Assembly: GCA_008704415.1 (NCBI GenBank)
Contig: VXIS01000321.1
Span: forward strand, 1 to 54,830
DNA length: 54,830 nt
Source of the DNA: Sphaerosporella brunnea
Taxonomy: Eukaryota > Ascomycota > Pezizomycetes > Pezizales > Pyronemataceae
Reading direction: 5' to 3'
Shown here: positions 1-16,120 of the stretch, in pieces
Layout: each line of letters begins with the position of its first letter
How positions within the stretch are numbered: the first letter of the stretch is position 1
Notes under the pieces: model-generated
The model's input: the letters and a program-made list of their open reading frames with translations, nothing else
Database searches by the model: none
What the model was told of the DNA's origin: nothing
Position numbers and translations under genes: made by a program

Positions 1-1318
1 TAAGTAGGCTCAGTTTTTCGGGAAATAGATCGGACCCGCGAATCCATCATGCAAAAAAAAAAAAACGGGCAGCTTCCAGCCCTTGTCAAGTGGTTTTTGA
101 TATTTGAAACTCAATGCCCACCACACTTTTGTTTGCCGAATCGGGCAAGAGTGATCAACCGATTGGAGCAGTGCTGCCGCAATTTTTCTTCTGGCCCCCT
201 CATCTCAAACTCAAAGCCGTGAGAACTTGCACTATGATAATATGAATGCTGAAGTTCACCGCTCAGTGTCAGCTCGATTGAGATTACAGAGGAAATCAAA
301 TACTGACGGGTTCTGATCCAGTGCATGGATGGGCATCTACCGACTTTTGCGGTTGTAGTGCATTAATTTGAAAACTAGCCCACTTGAGATACACCCACTA
401 GCCAACCTCCCGGGCCGACCCCCGCGGCAGCTTAGGCGGTTATTACGTTACCTTACCACGAAGTAGTAGCTTGGGAAAACGTATCGATATCGCGGGCCGG
501 GTGCTCCTGGACAAACGGGGTAAAGATTGATCTGCAAACAGGCTTCACGGGTCCGAGTGCCACATAGTTATTGAACCATCTGTTCAGGCGTGCTGTGTAC
601 CCTGATCGGTCGGGAGTGGACTCCGGTGAGAGAACTCCGTATTCAGCTCGGGACTGCTGTTTTCCGACCAAAACATTCCCCTTAGTGTTAGGTAGAAAAA
701 CCTGTCGAATTTCCCTTGCCAAAAAGCAATCTGTGGCTTGTATTATTTCAATAATCACAGAGAAAGCCTCATGAGCGCTCGAGCGCACATATTGTGCATA
801 TAACCAAGAAGAAAGGTGTTAGAGTATAATCGAACAACCATATTATAAAGATGACCGTCATAGCCAGCAATCTATAGATGTCCAAGTGAAGGGAGAAAAG
901 GGAAGGGGGGGGGGGGGGATTCCAATAGAATATTGAACTAAGTCTAAAGATTAAGCAAGTAAAAAAAGAAAATGGGTGGATGGTGGTCATAAAAAACAGG
1001 CCTGTGCAGGCGTCATACACAAATAGCAAGGCAATGAGGGAAAGAGGGCAGAAAAGAGTGATATAAAGAAACAAAACACTATGCATGCTCACTGTACTTA
1101 CTCCGTTCCTGCATGGGACAAAAGAAACATATTTTCGACGGAACGGCAACAACAAGGTACACCCAATGTCTCAAAATGAAAGCAGCTTACAGCCAAAAAA
1201 AAAAAAAATCCATCAGAAACAAAGTGAAACTGCAAATCAAGCGCTGGCAGACAAATGAAAGGAAAGGCAACAGTAGGTTCAACAGTGGCACAAGCGATAG
1301 CAGTAGTAAATGCACGCA
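1..1318. other. Intergenic, no gene recognised
   Basis: I see no convincing gene here. The open frames are short, lack family motifs and overlap on both strands. The stretch holds a G run near 907-918, an A run near 51-64 and an A run near 1197-1208. Its right end is the 3' flank of the kinase gene on the minus strand. Confidence 0.5.
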
Positions 1319-4187
<2,869 letters not shown>

Positions 4188-7100
4188 GTCCCCGTTCCGC
4201 GCAGCCCCCTGGTACCTATCCCTATCCCCCGTTTCTCTACCGGTTACGTCGATGCTGCTGCTGCGGTCCCTGTGTACAGTGCCCTCGTCTTTTCCACCCC
4301 TCTGTTCCACCCGCAACCGGTTCCGTAGATTCCAAGGTGTACACGTCTTGAAAAATGCTCGCAAATCCAGTGCAGGTCGGTGGTTGGGGGTGTGTGTAAA
4401 TAGGGATCGAGGGATACTGGGAAGTTGTGACGAAACCGAAGAACTGGGGGCGGCACTCTATTTTTCGCGGAGCAAGCAATGCGCAACTATTTTTCTGAAA
4501 TACACAGAGGAAGCAACAGTCGGAAGAAAGATGGAGTTGAGATCCGGGAATAGGCTCCGGCCGTAGGTCAGCTTTCGGTACCTTGTCGATGGAATTTCTC
4601 GAAGCTCTCGTTAGTAACTACTTAGTATGGATGCAGGTCCATGATGTTGTAAGTCTCGGGAGGAACAATGCGATTGTTCTTGATGGGCCACGGACGCCAC
4701 AACGCCACAAGAGGCGGTGGCTAGCTCTCACTCGAACTGTGATATCATCGCATTATTTCCAACGAACCGGCAATAACTTCTTTCACTCCGCGGCTTCCTC
4801 TCGCCAACACCGGCCAAGGCAAGCGTCATGATCCCCGGATCTACAGGTTCTCAAGCTTTCATTCTTCCTAGATGCCATGCCTGGGTTGCAAACGGTAGAT
4901 GTGCTTTTTTTGTCCTTCAACGGATTTTGGAAGACCTATCCATCTTTTGAAGCACTTCCCCGGCTTCCGGTGGAGGTTAACCTTTATTGAGCTCGCTCGT
5001 TGCCACGGACCCCTAGTTATGGATCAGTCGAAGTGATATCGGTGGAGACGCCAATCACACCACGTCACTCAGCATTATATACGTTTATTATGCTTTCAAG
5101 AAATAATACACCGCTAAACTCAAACTACACTGAAAAACACAACCTTGCGCCCAGAGTCTCGGACCGAGTGATATGCTGTGACTCGTGTTTTTCTCTTTTG
5201 TTTTTTTTCTTTTGTTTTTTTGAGTGCTCGCGCTCGTCGGACCCCTATATCGAAGCAAAGGCGAAGCCATTCTCCATCTCCACCAACTCCTCCTCAAGCC
5301 CTACCAACTGTGTTTCTTCTTCCAAGTGCGTGGGTTGCGGAAGGAGCGGTATATACAGGATAGCTTGTCGGCTCGCTCCTCTTTAAGGCGGTTCCTGGCG
5401 TTCATTATGGGGTCCCCATTCCTCACTCCCCTCCTCTCCCATCCTCTCTACCACGCCAGTCATCCCCACCCACCCCTCTTCTCCATCCCCTTCATCTCTG
5501 CCCTTCCCCTACTTTTTATAAACAACCCGGAAACCAACACTAGCGAGATCTATTTTCAGAGGCAGGCGTTACAACTACAAAGTGCCTAGCGTTCCGGTTG
5601 TTCCGTTGCTTCGAAATCAGGAGTCGTTAGAGGGAGAATTATCATCCGGCTCACACTACCCCCCGCCATTCCCTTCTACTGTCGACTCTGCCTTTGCAGC
5701 ACACGGAAAGATCCTTGAGCTTTATCCACAAGGGGAGCACAGCATATCATGTAACAGGGTGGAGTCACACTCAACGTTGCCTCATTCCTGCACAACTAAT
5801 TCCAAGTATTGTCCTGTTCAAGAAGGAAAAGTTCCTAATCGTCCGCACGTTCCTTTCGATCGTTTTAGAGATTTCTCCAGACGGGAACGGGTTTTATATC
5901 ATCACTGCAGGCAATTCTCGACTCCGGAGAGGAGTTCTGTTGGAATATGCGTCCTGACATAATGTGGGTATGGACCGAGTGCTGGATAGTAAGGCAATGT
6001 TTATCTGTTACAGTGGTACGACACCTTTATAGATTACACTACGATCAACCTATGTTTTCTGTACAAATTCTAACAAGTTCTAGGAGACTTTGTCCTATGG
6101 TGGCAACGTTGATGCCATTGCTTAATTGTTTTCGCTAAGAACATTCTCACCGGGGTTTTCCTGCCGAGTGGGTTCAAGTCCTCCCCACAGAATGTCTCGG
6201 CTTCAGATAACTGACTTACCTTGTGGACTAGTGCTATCCACAGGCGGAAAAACGGCATCAGTATCACAGTTAATCACCCCCCCCCCCCCTTTTACCCTTT
6301 TACTCGAGAACGAGAGGTTACAGGTGTGAAAGAGCGGCCCATAGCCTTTAGAAGAAACGTATGAGCACCATCCGTCCCCTGCGACTTGGGTGTTCCGAAC
6401 TGATTTGGTTTTTTGTATCGATAGGTACTGCTTCGCGACGGCTTTCGATGTACAGTTGACCGGTTACTTTGATAGCACAGAAGCTGAACGGTTATTCCGG
6501 GCTGGAAATGCATCCTATGAAGAATCGGGTTTCGTTCAGGACACTGAAGCGTGGCGTGTCATATCATCCCGCATGGGACTAACCAACTCCAAGGGCCATC
6601 ATATTCGTTTGGTTTTTTTCTAGTCGAATAGCCAAATATACTTTTGAAGACTATTCGACCTTTTTTGCCCGGGAGTCCACGCACTTGTCGATGTTGCTTT
6701 AGTAGACCGCTCGTATACAACGGTATAACAATGATTTTACACTATCATCGATCATTCGGCTCCCTGCGCATGTGGTTCGAAGAAGTCCCGGGAAAGAAAC
6801 ACCTACACCATACAGTCTGCTAGTACAAAGAGGAGTGAAGAGGGAGAGGATGGAGCAGTATGCACAGACAGGAAACGTAAGGCTTTCGAGATCGAATTGC
6901 CGAGGAGATGTGGGAGGACTCAGACTATCAAGCTGTTCTCATGCGGCGCAATAGTAAATAATGTTAATATATACGGTTAATGTTCGAAGATGCCCCGGCC
7001 GCCTGTGACCCCCCCCCCCCCCACCAAGATTGCATGATATCCAAGATGCCCCCAGTGCATACTGCAGGTACTGGAAGGATAATTCTCAATCCCGACCCAG

Positions 7101-7457
7101 AACGGGCCCGGGGCGCTCTCCTGACTTCTACCGCCCGTCGCCCCGCCTGTCCACTTTACTACAACCTTATTCTCACGTTCTTTTGTCCTGTTACCCCTCC
7201 GGCCTGCCAGTGCTGCCTTCACCTGTTCAAGCGCCGACGGCGGCTGCTACCTCCGAGTGTTCAAGCACTATATGTGTCCCCTTGGGAGATGAAGGCTTCG
7301 ACAAGGAAACGGAAGAGTCCATACGTACCGGCCAGGCGCAGTCTAAAGAGGATGGCGGTTGTAGCAGACGTTCCACTGTATGGGTGCGAGCCTCCCCGCA
7401 CCGTGACCAAAGCCTTGAGGTGGCGCCCACTAAAGAAGACAAAGAGAAAGCGGGATA
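4188..7457. other. Long intergenic spacer, no firm gene
   Basis: The left end is the kinase promoter and 5' UTR. Further right there are only short open frames. Two of them (5694-5957 and 6390-6623, plus) look slightly protein-like, but I found no family match and no splice plan joining them, so they are not called. A CT-rich block (5410-5520) and C runs near 6279-6292 and 7010-7022 stand out. A loose direct repeat links 6975-7060 with 7940-8010 through a shared TTAATGTT then CCAAGATGCCCCC pattern. Confidence 0.4.
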
Positions 7458-7649
7458 CCGTATAATCTCGGTCGTAAGGCAAGAACTCTGCTGCGGAAGC
7501 ATGCTGTCTCCACTGCGCTTTGTTTGAGGTTCTCCTCAATCACCAACCGCCGCTCTAGAGCGCTTTCCACCTTGCGCCTGCAGCCCATTGTTACTATATA
7601 CAGCATGCTTCCGCAGCAGAGTTCTTGCCTTACGACCGAGATTATACGG
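7458..7649. mobile_element. MITE with perfect 50-bp terminal inverted repeats
   Basis: Positions 7458-7507 and 7600-7649 are exact reverse complements over 50 bp, separated by 92 bp. TA lies directly outside each end (7456-7457 and 7650-7651), the target duplication typical of Tc1/mariner-type elements. The outer ends read CCGTATAATC. The element has no coding capacity. Perfect arms suggest a recent insertion or strong constraint. As RNA it would fold into a long hairpin. Confidence 0.8.
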
Positions 7650-7939
7650 TATTCACAAGCACTTGCAGACTCAATGCGCAAAGGTTGGGGATTTGGAACT
7701 GCGAGACCGGGCGCTATATATATAGATGGCCAGGCGGTAGTATCATAAGGTGCCCACCTGTAAAAAAAAAAAAAAAACCACACAGCCGGTTTCGAAATCG
7801 CACCGAATTTACTGTTTGCTTGGTCCGCATGGTAATTTGTGGGGGCTGATTACTGTATACCGAGACTTTTCTTAAGCAGGGTGAATGATTATTGCAATTG
7901 GGCGACATGTAGCTAGACAACTGGAGGCGAATATTTTCT

Positions 7940-8078
7940 ACAGTTAATGTTTAAATGCCCCCGACACTCCATGCCCCCTATGTCCAAGATGCCCCCCCAC
8001 CTCCAAAGTTTAAGAAGTATATACCGTATATAAATAAATAAATAAAACCACCGCAAAGCCACCCCTTTTTTTGCAATG

Positions 8079-8127
<49 letters not shown>

Positions 8128-8824
8128 ACTTCAGGTATTCCAATGCGTAACACGAGGGGAAAAAAAAAAGGGACGACAACACTGATAGCAAAAACGAAAG
8201 CAAGATATCAACACGTCTTAGTTAAAAGACTAAAGTAGTACGTATATACGTGCTTGATTTATTAGACGTCCCCGCCAGAACATGACAATATCGCCCCCTA
8301 CCCGCCCCACTTCTCCTGCAGGTATTTCACCGAATAATTCAACCACACAGCCATATAATAACACAAACCCTACCGTACAAGAACGCAGCAAGACAGAAGA
8401 TATCAAGGCCTAGAGCAAAATGCGGTCAATAATTAAGCTACCCAAGCTAACACGCTGCGGGGGAATGCACGCGCAAAAAGAAGCAAAAATAAAAAGAACA
8501 GAGTTAAGAAAAACACGAAATTCAGATACATAATATGACAGAAAAAAAGAACCCAGGGACAGCCAGACCAAGACAAGCAAAAGTCACGCAATCTCCCTTC
8601 TTACGCCGACCGAATGCGATGCGAATGATTTAGTGACGGGGGCCGTACAACTAAGAGATGTCGGAAAGCGCACCCTCTAAAGAAAAGAACAGCCAACTGA
8701 GACAAAAAGGAAAATTTTTCAAAACCCCCAAAAACACAAGAGCAAGAAAGAAAGGCCAGGGGTTGGACCCAACATGTAGCCCACAAATCAATCCGAAGAA
8801 ATCGCTGAAGACCGGAGACGTTTC
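7940..8824. other. Spacer with 46-nt poly-A tract, downstream of the 978-aa gene
   Basis: The A run spans 8079-8124 and lies in an AT-rich stretch that also has TAAATAAATAAATAAAA upstream. It could be the tail of a retroelement insertion, but I found no flanking target duplication or element body. The rest, 8130-8824, is probably the 3' UTR and flank of the minus-strand gene ending at 8825. Confidence 0.35.
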
Positions 8825-11800
8825 TCACGCAGATGACCCGTTAGAGGATGTCGCCCCTGAGCCAAAACTCTTTAGTCCCCCCTCCTTCTTCCTCTTCCAG
8901 TCGTCGGCTTTCTCCTGTCTCTTTTTGTTCAACTCGGCCCAGCCACTCTCATCGTCCTCATCATCGTCGACCGCGGATTTACCGAGACGCGAGGGCACAT
9001 GCGACTTCCGGTTCCAGTCTGCACCAGCACTTCCAGATGTAAGCGTGTTTGTTCTACCTTCAGCGGTTGATCCAGGTGCGTACGACACAGGACGATAACG
9101 GGAAGGTTGCCCAATGGTGCTACGCTCGGATGGTGCTATCGAAGGGGTGTATCCTTGCGGCGGGCCGAGGAAGCCGTTGCCACCGCCCATGCTGGGTGCG
9201 ATTGACGGTGCATACGAAGGTTGACCCAGCGGCGGCAATTGAGGGAATTGACCGCCTACCATGCTCATAGCTCTTTGCTGACTTGCTTGAGGTACGCCAA
9301 GACCTCCACCAAGACTTCCCATAGGGTGTTGCATGCTCATCATGGACGAGGGCCGCGATTGCTGTCCCATCATCGGCATCATTGGCGACATCATTTGCTG
9401 CTGAGCGTTGTTCTGCATTTGCAGTTGCATTTGCATCATTTGCATGTGCATTTGCATGTATTGTTGCTGCATTGCGGCCATCTGTGCATGTGTCTGATCC
9501 TGTTGGATACTCATACCCATGCCCATGCCCCCCATGCCCATGCCCCCCATGCCCCCCATGCCCATGCCCCCCATGCCCATGTTGCCGCCCATCATACCGC
9601 CCATCGTCCCGTTGCCCTGCATACCCATAGGACTGTGCACGTTTCCAAGAAGACCGCCACCCCCGCGCGAAGCTGGCCTATCGAATGGATCTTGCTTGAA
9701 GGGATCGCTCGGTATCTGGGGCTGTGACGGCATGTATTGGGCTCCTGTTCCACCGAGACCTCTTCTAAAAGCTTTCTGTTCCTCCGCACGAACGATTTCG
9801 CCCACCAGTCCCCCAGGCCCGCGACCTGGCGGGGGCTGCGACGGAGGCATTCCGTTATACATGGAACCTCCGGCGACCGAGCGAGCATCGCTACCAACCC
9901 CGAAAGATAATGGCATTCGGTTCATGGGATTGACCAAACTAGCACCGACATTGTAAGGGTCTTGCGGGAGGTTCCGGGCAAAAACGGGCAGTTGCTGCGA
10001 CTGGGCCATGGCTCTCAGGTTGGGTTGAGAGCTGGCATTAGAAAGCCGGGTAGGTGGACGATTCTTGGTCGGGAAACCATGGGCCATGAGAATTCCGAGC
10101 GGGACTTCCTCGTCTTCTTCATCTGAGTTCTTTTCGCTCGATCCAGGATCCATTAGGGGCAACGCCGAGGTGCTGACTGATCCAGGCCTGTTCATTCCGA
10201 GCAAAGGCACGTCTGACGGATCTGTACCCGACATCTTCATCATTTGTTGCCGGTAAACAGACAGATGTGCTTCCTGCCGTGCCCGCTGCCGCGCCAATTC
10301 TTTGGTTTTCTCGATCTCGGCCTCCTCCTCATAATCCGACACATCGCTGTCATCATCATCGTCATCCGCTCCTTTGCCCGATAACCGCCTCTGGTCGTCC
10401 TGCTGCTGTTGAATTCGCTCAAATTGTGCGCGAGTCATCACCCTGTTGGTGGGTGCTTGTTTTGGGCTAGGTTCACTCTCATATTTAGCCGCCAAAGCCG
10501 CAGCTGCCGTGAACGACCCATCCAAGTCGTCTTCCACGGGCTCATCTGTCAACTGCACCCCAACCAGCGTCGATTGCTTGGCCTTGAGAGTGGCGTCGCT
10601 CGAGGATAGCTCTAATTTTCCGTATGTCTCGGTGTTGCCTCTCGACATTGTCGGACTCGTGAGCGCCGTATCCCTTGAGCTTCCCGATGACCGCAGGCTG
10701 TGGTCGGAAGACGAGGTCTCCTCCCATCCACTATCTCGATCCTTGGACTTGTCGGACAACCTTCTAATTGCCGCTGGTGATGACTTCGTCTGGTTTGGTT
10801 GCGGCCGAGCACGGACCGAGTTCGCCACAACCATAGCATCTTCATCCACATATGCAGTCGAGCTGCGCTTCAACCCCGTCTCACCACTGTTTCGTTTCTG
10901 TGTGGAGCTCTTAGGTGCTCCCAGAGAATCTGTGTGCGAATGATTTGGTGTGGACTTTTGGCCGGGTGTCAGGTTCCGGGAATTCCGGGGAGAACTGGTC
11001 GCGGGGCTTCCCAAAAGGTCGTCGGATGGTTTTGAGGCCCAATGGTACGGCGAAGATTCGGTGTTCGAAGGCCGGTCAAGGTCCATGTGATGCGAGGTAA
11101 AAATATTGTTGTAAGCACCCCCGGAATTCGCAGGAAACCGCGCACTCGTTGGGGAGGGGTCGTACGACTTTGGCGGGGGAACTGGCACTGTGTCGTAATG
11201 GTTGCCATTCTACCCAACAGTAAGCAACGAACCAAGCTCGCTGGCCACAGATTGCGATGCATACCGAAGAAATTATGGAATTAGAGGCAATCTTGGGCGC
11301 CGTGGGAGTAATCGAACCAAAACCACCCCGTGAACTGTCATTTGCCTTGTCTTGCTTCGAGCCAACGAAATCGAACATATCGTCTCCGAACAGAGACGAT
11401 GTATCCAACGATGTCTCGAGTTTGGGTACGCTCATAGTACGCCGACTGGATGGAGTGTCTAGAAGGTCACTGCTGACTGGACGAATTGACCCGCGCTGTT
11501 GACCAGCTTTGCCCGTAGGGTACGGTATATCGGCAGGACGGTAATCGTCAGGGGTCTGTGGAGTGTCGGCGGAAGGTAGTGTCGAATTCGAACTCAATCG
11601 ATTCGATCCAGCATAATAGTCTGTGCCCGAATACGACGCTGAACTGCCGGTAGTTTGCTGACTTCCTCTATCGAGAACATTGACATTCAGCGAAGCCCGG
11701 GGGCACAATGACAACAATGCGGTACGCACCTGTTTCGCTGAGGAAGGACTCGGAAACCAGAGTCTCTATGACCGTCGTGTTCGTCCTGGTGGCTTTCCTG

Positions 11801-11878
11801 ATTGGCAGGTTCGTACGCGGCTTCGAGAGCGTTCCCAACGGATTTCCGGCGCGCGAACTTGAGGAATTTGATAGGCAT
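8825..11878 (-). CDS. Large low-complexity conserved fungal protein, function unknown
   Basis: A 978-aa product in three exons: 11730-11878, 11265-11667, 8825-11209; phases match at both junctions. The N terminus (MPIKFLKFARRKSVGNALE) starts at the only ATG that opens exon 1. The middle is Ser/Thr/Pro-rich, with an Asp-rich run followed by a charged helix of about 40 residues (KTKELARQRARQEAHLSVYR). The C-terminal half is rich in Gly, Met and Gln: a Met-Gly repeat at 9505-9600 and a Met/Gln tract at 9400-9480. It ends in an acidic segment (DDDEDDESGWAELNKKR) and a basic tail. I recognise the general shape of an uncharacterised ascomycete protein with a similar acidic-basic C terminus, but cannot name it. 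No membrane segment or catalytic motif is visible. Confidence 0.8.
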
Positions 11879-14800
11879 GTAACCTCAGAAGTCGTGCGGT
11901 GGAGAAGAAGAAGAGGAAGTGAGAAACGGGCCGTCTTTGCAGGAGCCGTAGTCGCGCACCCAAGGCAAAAGCAAGGGGGGGGGGTTGATTGATGTTGGAA
12001 CTGTAAGTAAGTCAGGCTGGTGGTGCTTAGTGATTACAGGGCCCCTGGAATACCGAAGTCCAGATTGCCAACGAACGGGACTTGACTTGACCAAACGGGG
12101 TTGAAAGACGTCAGAGAAGGTAAGCCTCCTTAAGGTGGGTAATCTCCGGGGAGGGGATGAGAGCAGCGCTTTTTTTTTTTTTGTTTTTTTTTTTTGTTTT
12201 TTTTTCACGTGCAGGCTGAGCGAGGGATGAGGGCGGGAACGAGCGGATTATTGTTGCATCTGGGGAAGAAAAAGGTACCGAGGATACTTTCTATGTGCGA
12301 GGGAGAAGTACAAAAGCAGCACAAATTGGCGGAGGAGGAGGAGGAGGTGGTGGATAGGAGAGGGGAGGACTTGTTGTTGCTTTGAGGAGGGCGGCCGGAA
12401 AGAGCTTAGGACGGCAACAACAACCTCAATACGCCCAAGAAGGGAACGCAGGTGGATCCGTCAGATGTGTTCTCGTGGTTACACAGCCGAGCGAACGACT
12501 AGAGTAGCTTTGGGCTGAGTGAGGCTGGCGGCGGCGTTTGCGAGATTTCGGAAAGGCGGGTTCGGGACGGTTGGCCGTAGCAGAGGAACAACAGTGGTAG
12601 TGATAGTGGTGCTGCTGAGTATGTAGAGTGGTTGGTAATAATGATGGTAACAAAGCGGATAAGCCAGTGCAAAAACAGCTGCCAAATTGCCAACACAAAA
12701 AAAGGAAGCAAAAAAACGATTCAGACTAGGCAGGTAGACGTGTGTATCGGAGTTACCGGAGTATCTATCGATCGCGGCTCGAGCTAGGTACTTAGGTACT
12801 AGAGCAGTAGGCAGATGTTTGGGAGGATCTTGGGCGGGAAAGTGGATTCGAAGTGGTTGGTGGTTGGCTCGAGAGGGGCTGCTAAATGGCGGAGTGGAAC
12901 TCAGTGGAGTGATGGATGAGCTGGGAAGAGGGCAAAGCTGCGTGAAGGGGGGATAGAGTAAGTACCTAGGCATGTACTAGAGTACTCGTACATAGTCGGG
13001 TTCGGTCTGCGGCTGGCCATGGCTGCACGATGCAAGCGGGGGGGGCTACCGAGAGTGGCACTTGTGAGTGTGTACATGTAGGTACACACCATGTGGGGGA
13101 TCGCCTTTGACGGTGCTTTTGAAGTCTGTCGATGGGATCAATGTTGTTTGGCTGTTTGCTGCACGACCGTGCTTGTCACGATCGTGAGCGGCGACGCGCG
13201 AAAATCCAGCCCACAGGCAAGCAGGCCAGCCTGCCAGCCAGCCGAAAATAACACATGCGCCCAAGAATAATCGACCCCAAGAATAATCGACCCTCGCGCT
13301 ATGATGTATGTGGTTGCGGCTCGAGTGGTGGTGCTGCGTTCTGTGCAGGGGTCGTCGCATGGGAAGGGAGGAACCCTCTGGAAAGCCGCCAGCCATCTGT
13401 CGAGCTCTGTCTTGTTGTCTTTCGAGCTGGTGGCTGTGTACGCGAGCAGAAAAAGAAAAAAAAAAAATCTGCTCAGCTGAAGACCCCCTTCCTTCCATCC
13501 ATCCCATCCACCCATCCACCCATCCATCCCTTCTTGTCTCTGCTTGAACGGACGCGCACGTATCCGACAGATCCCCCCACTTGGGAGCACTCCGGAACCC
13601 CAGCGGCATCTCTAGCAAATTCACCCCGTGCTAGCCGACGATAGATAGCCGGAAAAGCGCTTTAAATTTGCAAAGAAAAATCCGAAATTCGCGAAATTTT
13701 AGCGTTGCAGGGGTTCCATGATAAACTGCGCCAATGTGCCGTGTCAGGATGACCGCGCCCCGTGGAACTTCGCTGCTTTCAGAGCTTCAAGTCGTTCGGC
13801 CGAAGGAAAAGCAGAGACAACTCCAGTAGGTGTGAGACACTGACAGGTTTAGCATTACATAGGGTACGACCAACGCCGAGAATCAGGAACGGAGAAAGCG
13901 CCTGTCGCTGTGCATAAAGAGCGCTCTGGCAACCCGCTCCAGCACAAGCGTCCCAAACTGCTTGTACGGCCGGCACCACTCAACCTCGATCGTCTGCGCT
14001 TTAAAAGACCGAGACCGACAGCTGTCTTGTTGACGATCATGATCATCAAACAGTGGGTAGGCACTTATGTAACGACTTCGGTTGCGTTCCCAAGAACTCC
14101 TATTGCTAGGGACGGTGAATATGTACTCGTACTTAGATATCTAGTGAACACCAAGATGCCGCGGTTCCTATGTGAGCCGCACACGTGTGCAGTCCCATGT
14201 TCAAAGGCAGATATGGTTGGGGAGAGCGCTCAAAATAAAAAAATAAAAACCGGTTGTGGGGCGAGGTTTGTGGGAGCATTTTGTATGGCCAACCCTGGCG
14301 TAGATAGGTAGTACAACCATACATTTTTGGGTAAAAATCGCCCAATCGGGAAACTCGAGTGATTTCCTGTGGTTTTGTTTGTTTGTGTTTCCACACAGCA
14401 CACCTTCAATCTACCATTTTGACTTATCTACAACCTTTATACACCCCCTTGTACCATAATCAAAACCCGCTCTATAGGCCTTCATCACCCGTACACAGTG
14501 ATTGTAGTAGCGGTTGATGGAAGCGGTGGTTACAGAGTCCAAAGCAGCGGGAAGAATCCTTTAAGAGAATATTCGCAGTGTTCGCGTGCGTAGTACCTGG
14601 CTGCACACCAACACCGCCCAACAACGTTGAGCTCGCAGTGAAACTTAGGATAAAAGATAGCATCTCTCCAAACTTAAAGATCCGGCATTACATACCACAA
14701 AAAGTCGGATTCAGAGCTGTGGAGTCGCGATTTGGGTGTGTTTTGGGTGCCACAGGAACGTGTTTTCAGGCTCTGGCGACGCATCCCGGGTCGCTTAGTA

Positions 14801-16120
14801 ATCAAAATGAATGTCGCGAGTTACACAGTGACTAGGAGTCCCCCAACCATAGATATATTTGCATCTGCAGATGGCATTGATTGACACTGCGAATCCTCTC
14901 GTCTCTGCTCCTGCCCAGGCTGTTGCTGGGGGGTATGTTTGTACCTGTTTTGTTTGTTGTATCGCCTGTCGCCGGCTAAGGCGCCAAAACGGCTCAGGTG
15001 CATGCAGTTCCATAAGGGAACAGCGGAACGACTAATCACGTTCCGGTCTAAAAATACCGCCCCGTTTGAGAAAAATCGAACAATTTGCGTCATCAAATTA
15101 ACTATCCAACCACCGCGACTCGTGGGTGATGCCTGCAACTTGGAGCTGCCATCACCTTTTGCAAGAGATTTTGGCGCATGTATCAACTGGTTCCTGCTCC
15201 TGAAGCTAGGGTCGATCGAGTCAGGGACTCATGCAGGCAACCATCAGTGGGGCTCGGATACCTACCTAGTTATCTGTAATCGTCCGCGCGAGCGTCGAGG
15301 ATCCCGAGCCCGTCCTTCATCGAGGGGGGGATCGCGATATCGGGAAGGTGATCCTACGTAAATGAAATGATCCACTCGCCGAAAGCCGACTGCTTGCCGC
15401 TTGTGATTAACACACGGCCCATCACTCGTTGACCACCACATATCTCAGAAGTCGAAATAACGTTGACGCGTGCATTGGGGTTGTTCGTCTACAGGCACAC
15501 GGCGAATAATCGCGAAGCCAAATGAAACGTCTGTTGCACAGGCGGCCGGTCGGCCGGCTGCGGCTGCTAACCCAACGTTACCGGAAATTCCTTTTGAGAC
15601 GCCGAGTCTTCGGTCGGATATCGATCGGCAATTTCACCTGCCATCAAGGTGGACATAACGTCCGGGTAGCTAACTATAAGCTTCGGAGATTCCGGACGTC
15701 GACGTCAACACGGATGCTCATTCGCGACCAGCCGTATGGTTTGATTCTATACCTTCTACGGAAGCTCTTTGTTTTTTCCCCGGGAAATTTAAAGCGTGCG
15801 CACGCGCGGGCCGGACCGATTCCCCGTGTGAAAAAGCGGGAAGCAATTCCACTTTCTTCATCATGACCACCACCACTTCTACTACCGGTAGTATTTACAG
15901 AACGGAGCGCTCCACAACGAAGAACGAATTTTTAGCGCAGAAATGAAAGTCAGTCCGGCGGGCCAGGCGCCGAGGAAAAATCGCCGGCGAGGCAAAGATG
16001 ATTGTCTACGTTCGCGTTTTGAGCATCGTTTTGAAGGATGGCGTTCGCCTCCCTTCCTTCCTTCCGCGTTCGCCTCCCTTCCTTCCTTCCGCGTTCGCCT
16101 GGCAACCAGAATCTATCGTA
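11879..16120. other. Long intergenic spacer, no gene recognised
   Basis: The left part is the promoter and leader region of the 978-aa gene, with T runs at 12170-12206. Low-complexity blocks include a CCATCCATCC run at 13490-13530. At 16041-16100 a perfect 25-bp tandem repeat runs for 2.4 copies. The open frames at 12479-12973 and 13046-13624 have no domain, odd composition and no splice support. No tRNA was found by eye. Confidence 0.4.
16041..16100. repeat. 25-bp tandem repeat, 2.4 copies
   Basis: The unit starts GCGTTCGCCTCCCTTCC and is repeated exactly at 16041-16065 and 16066-16090, with a partial third copy to 16100. It abuts the left end of the MITE that starts at 16121. Confidence 0.85.

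Noticed and set aside
5694..6623. Possible small spliced gene in the 4.2-7.4 kb spacer
   Set aside because: Two short frames look mildly protein-like, but no consistent splice pair, signal or family was found.
12479..12973. 164-codon open frame on the minus strand
   Set aside because: Lies in the leader/promoter of the 978-aa gene and reads as low-complexity Ser/Pro/Leu.
13046..13624. 192-codon open frame on the minus strand
   Set aside because: Composition follows local CCATCC-type simple repeats; no family resemblance.
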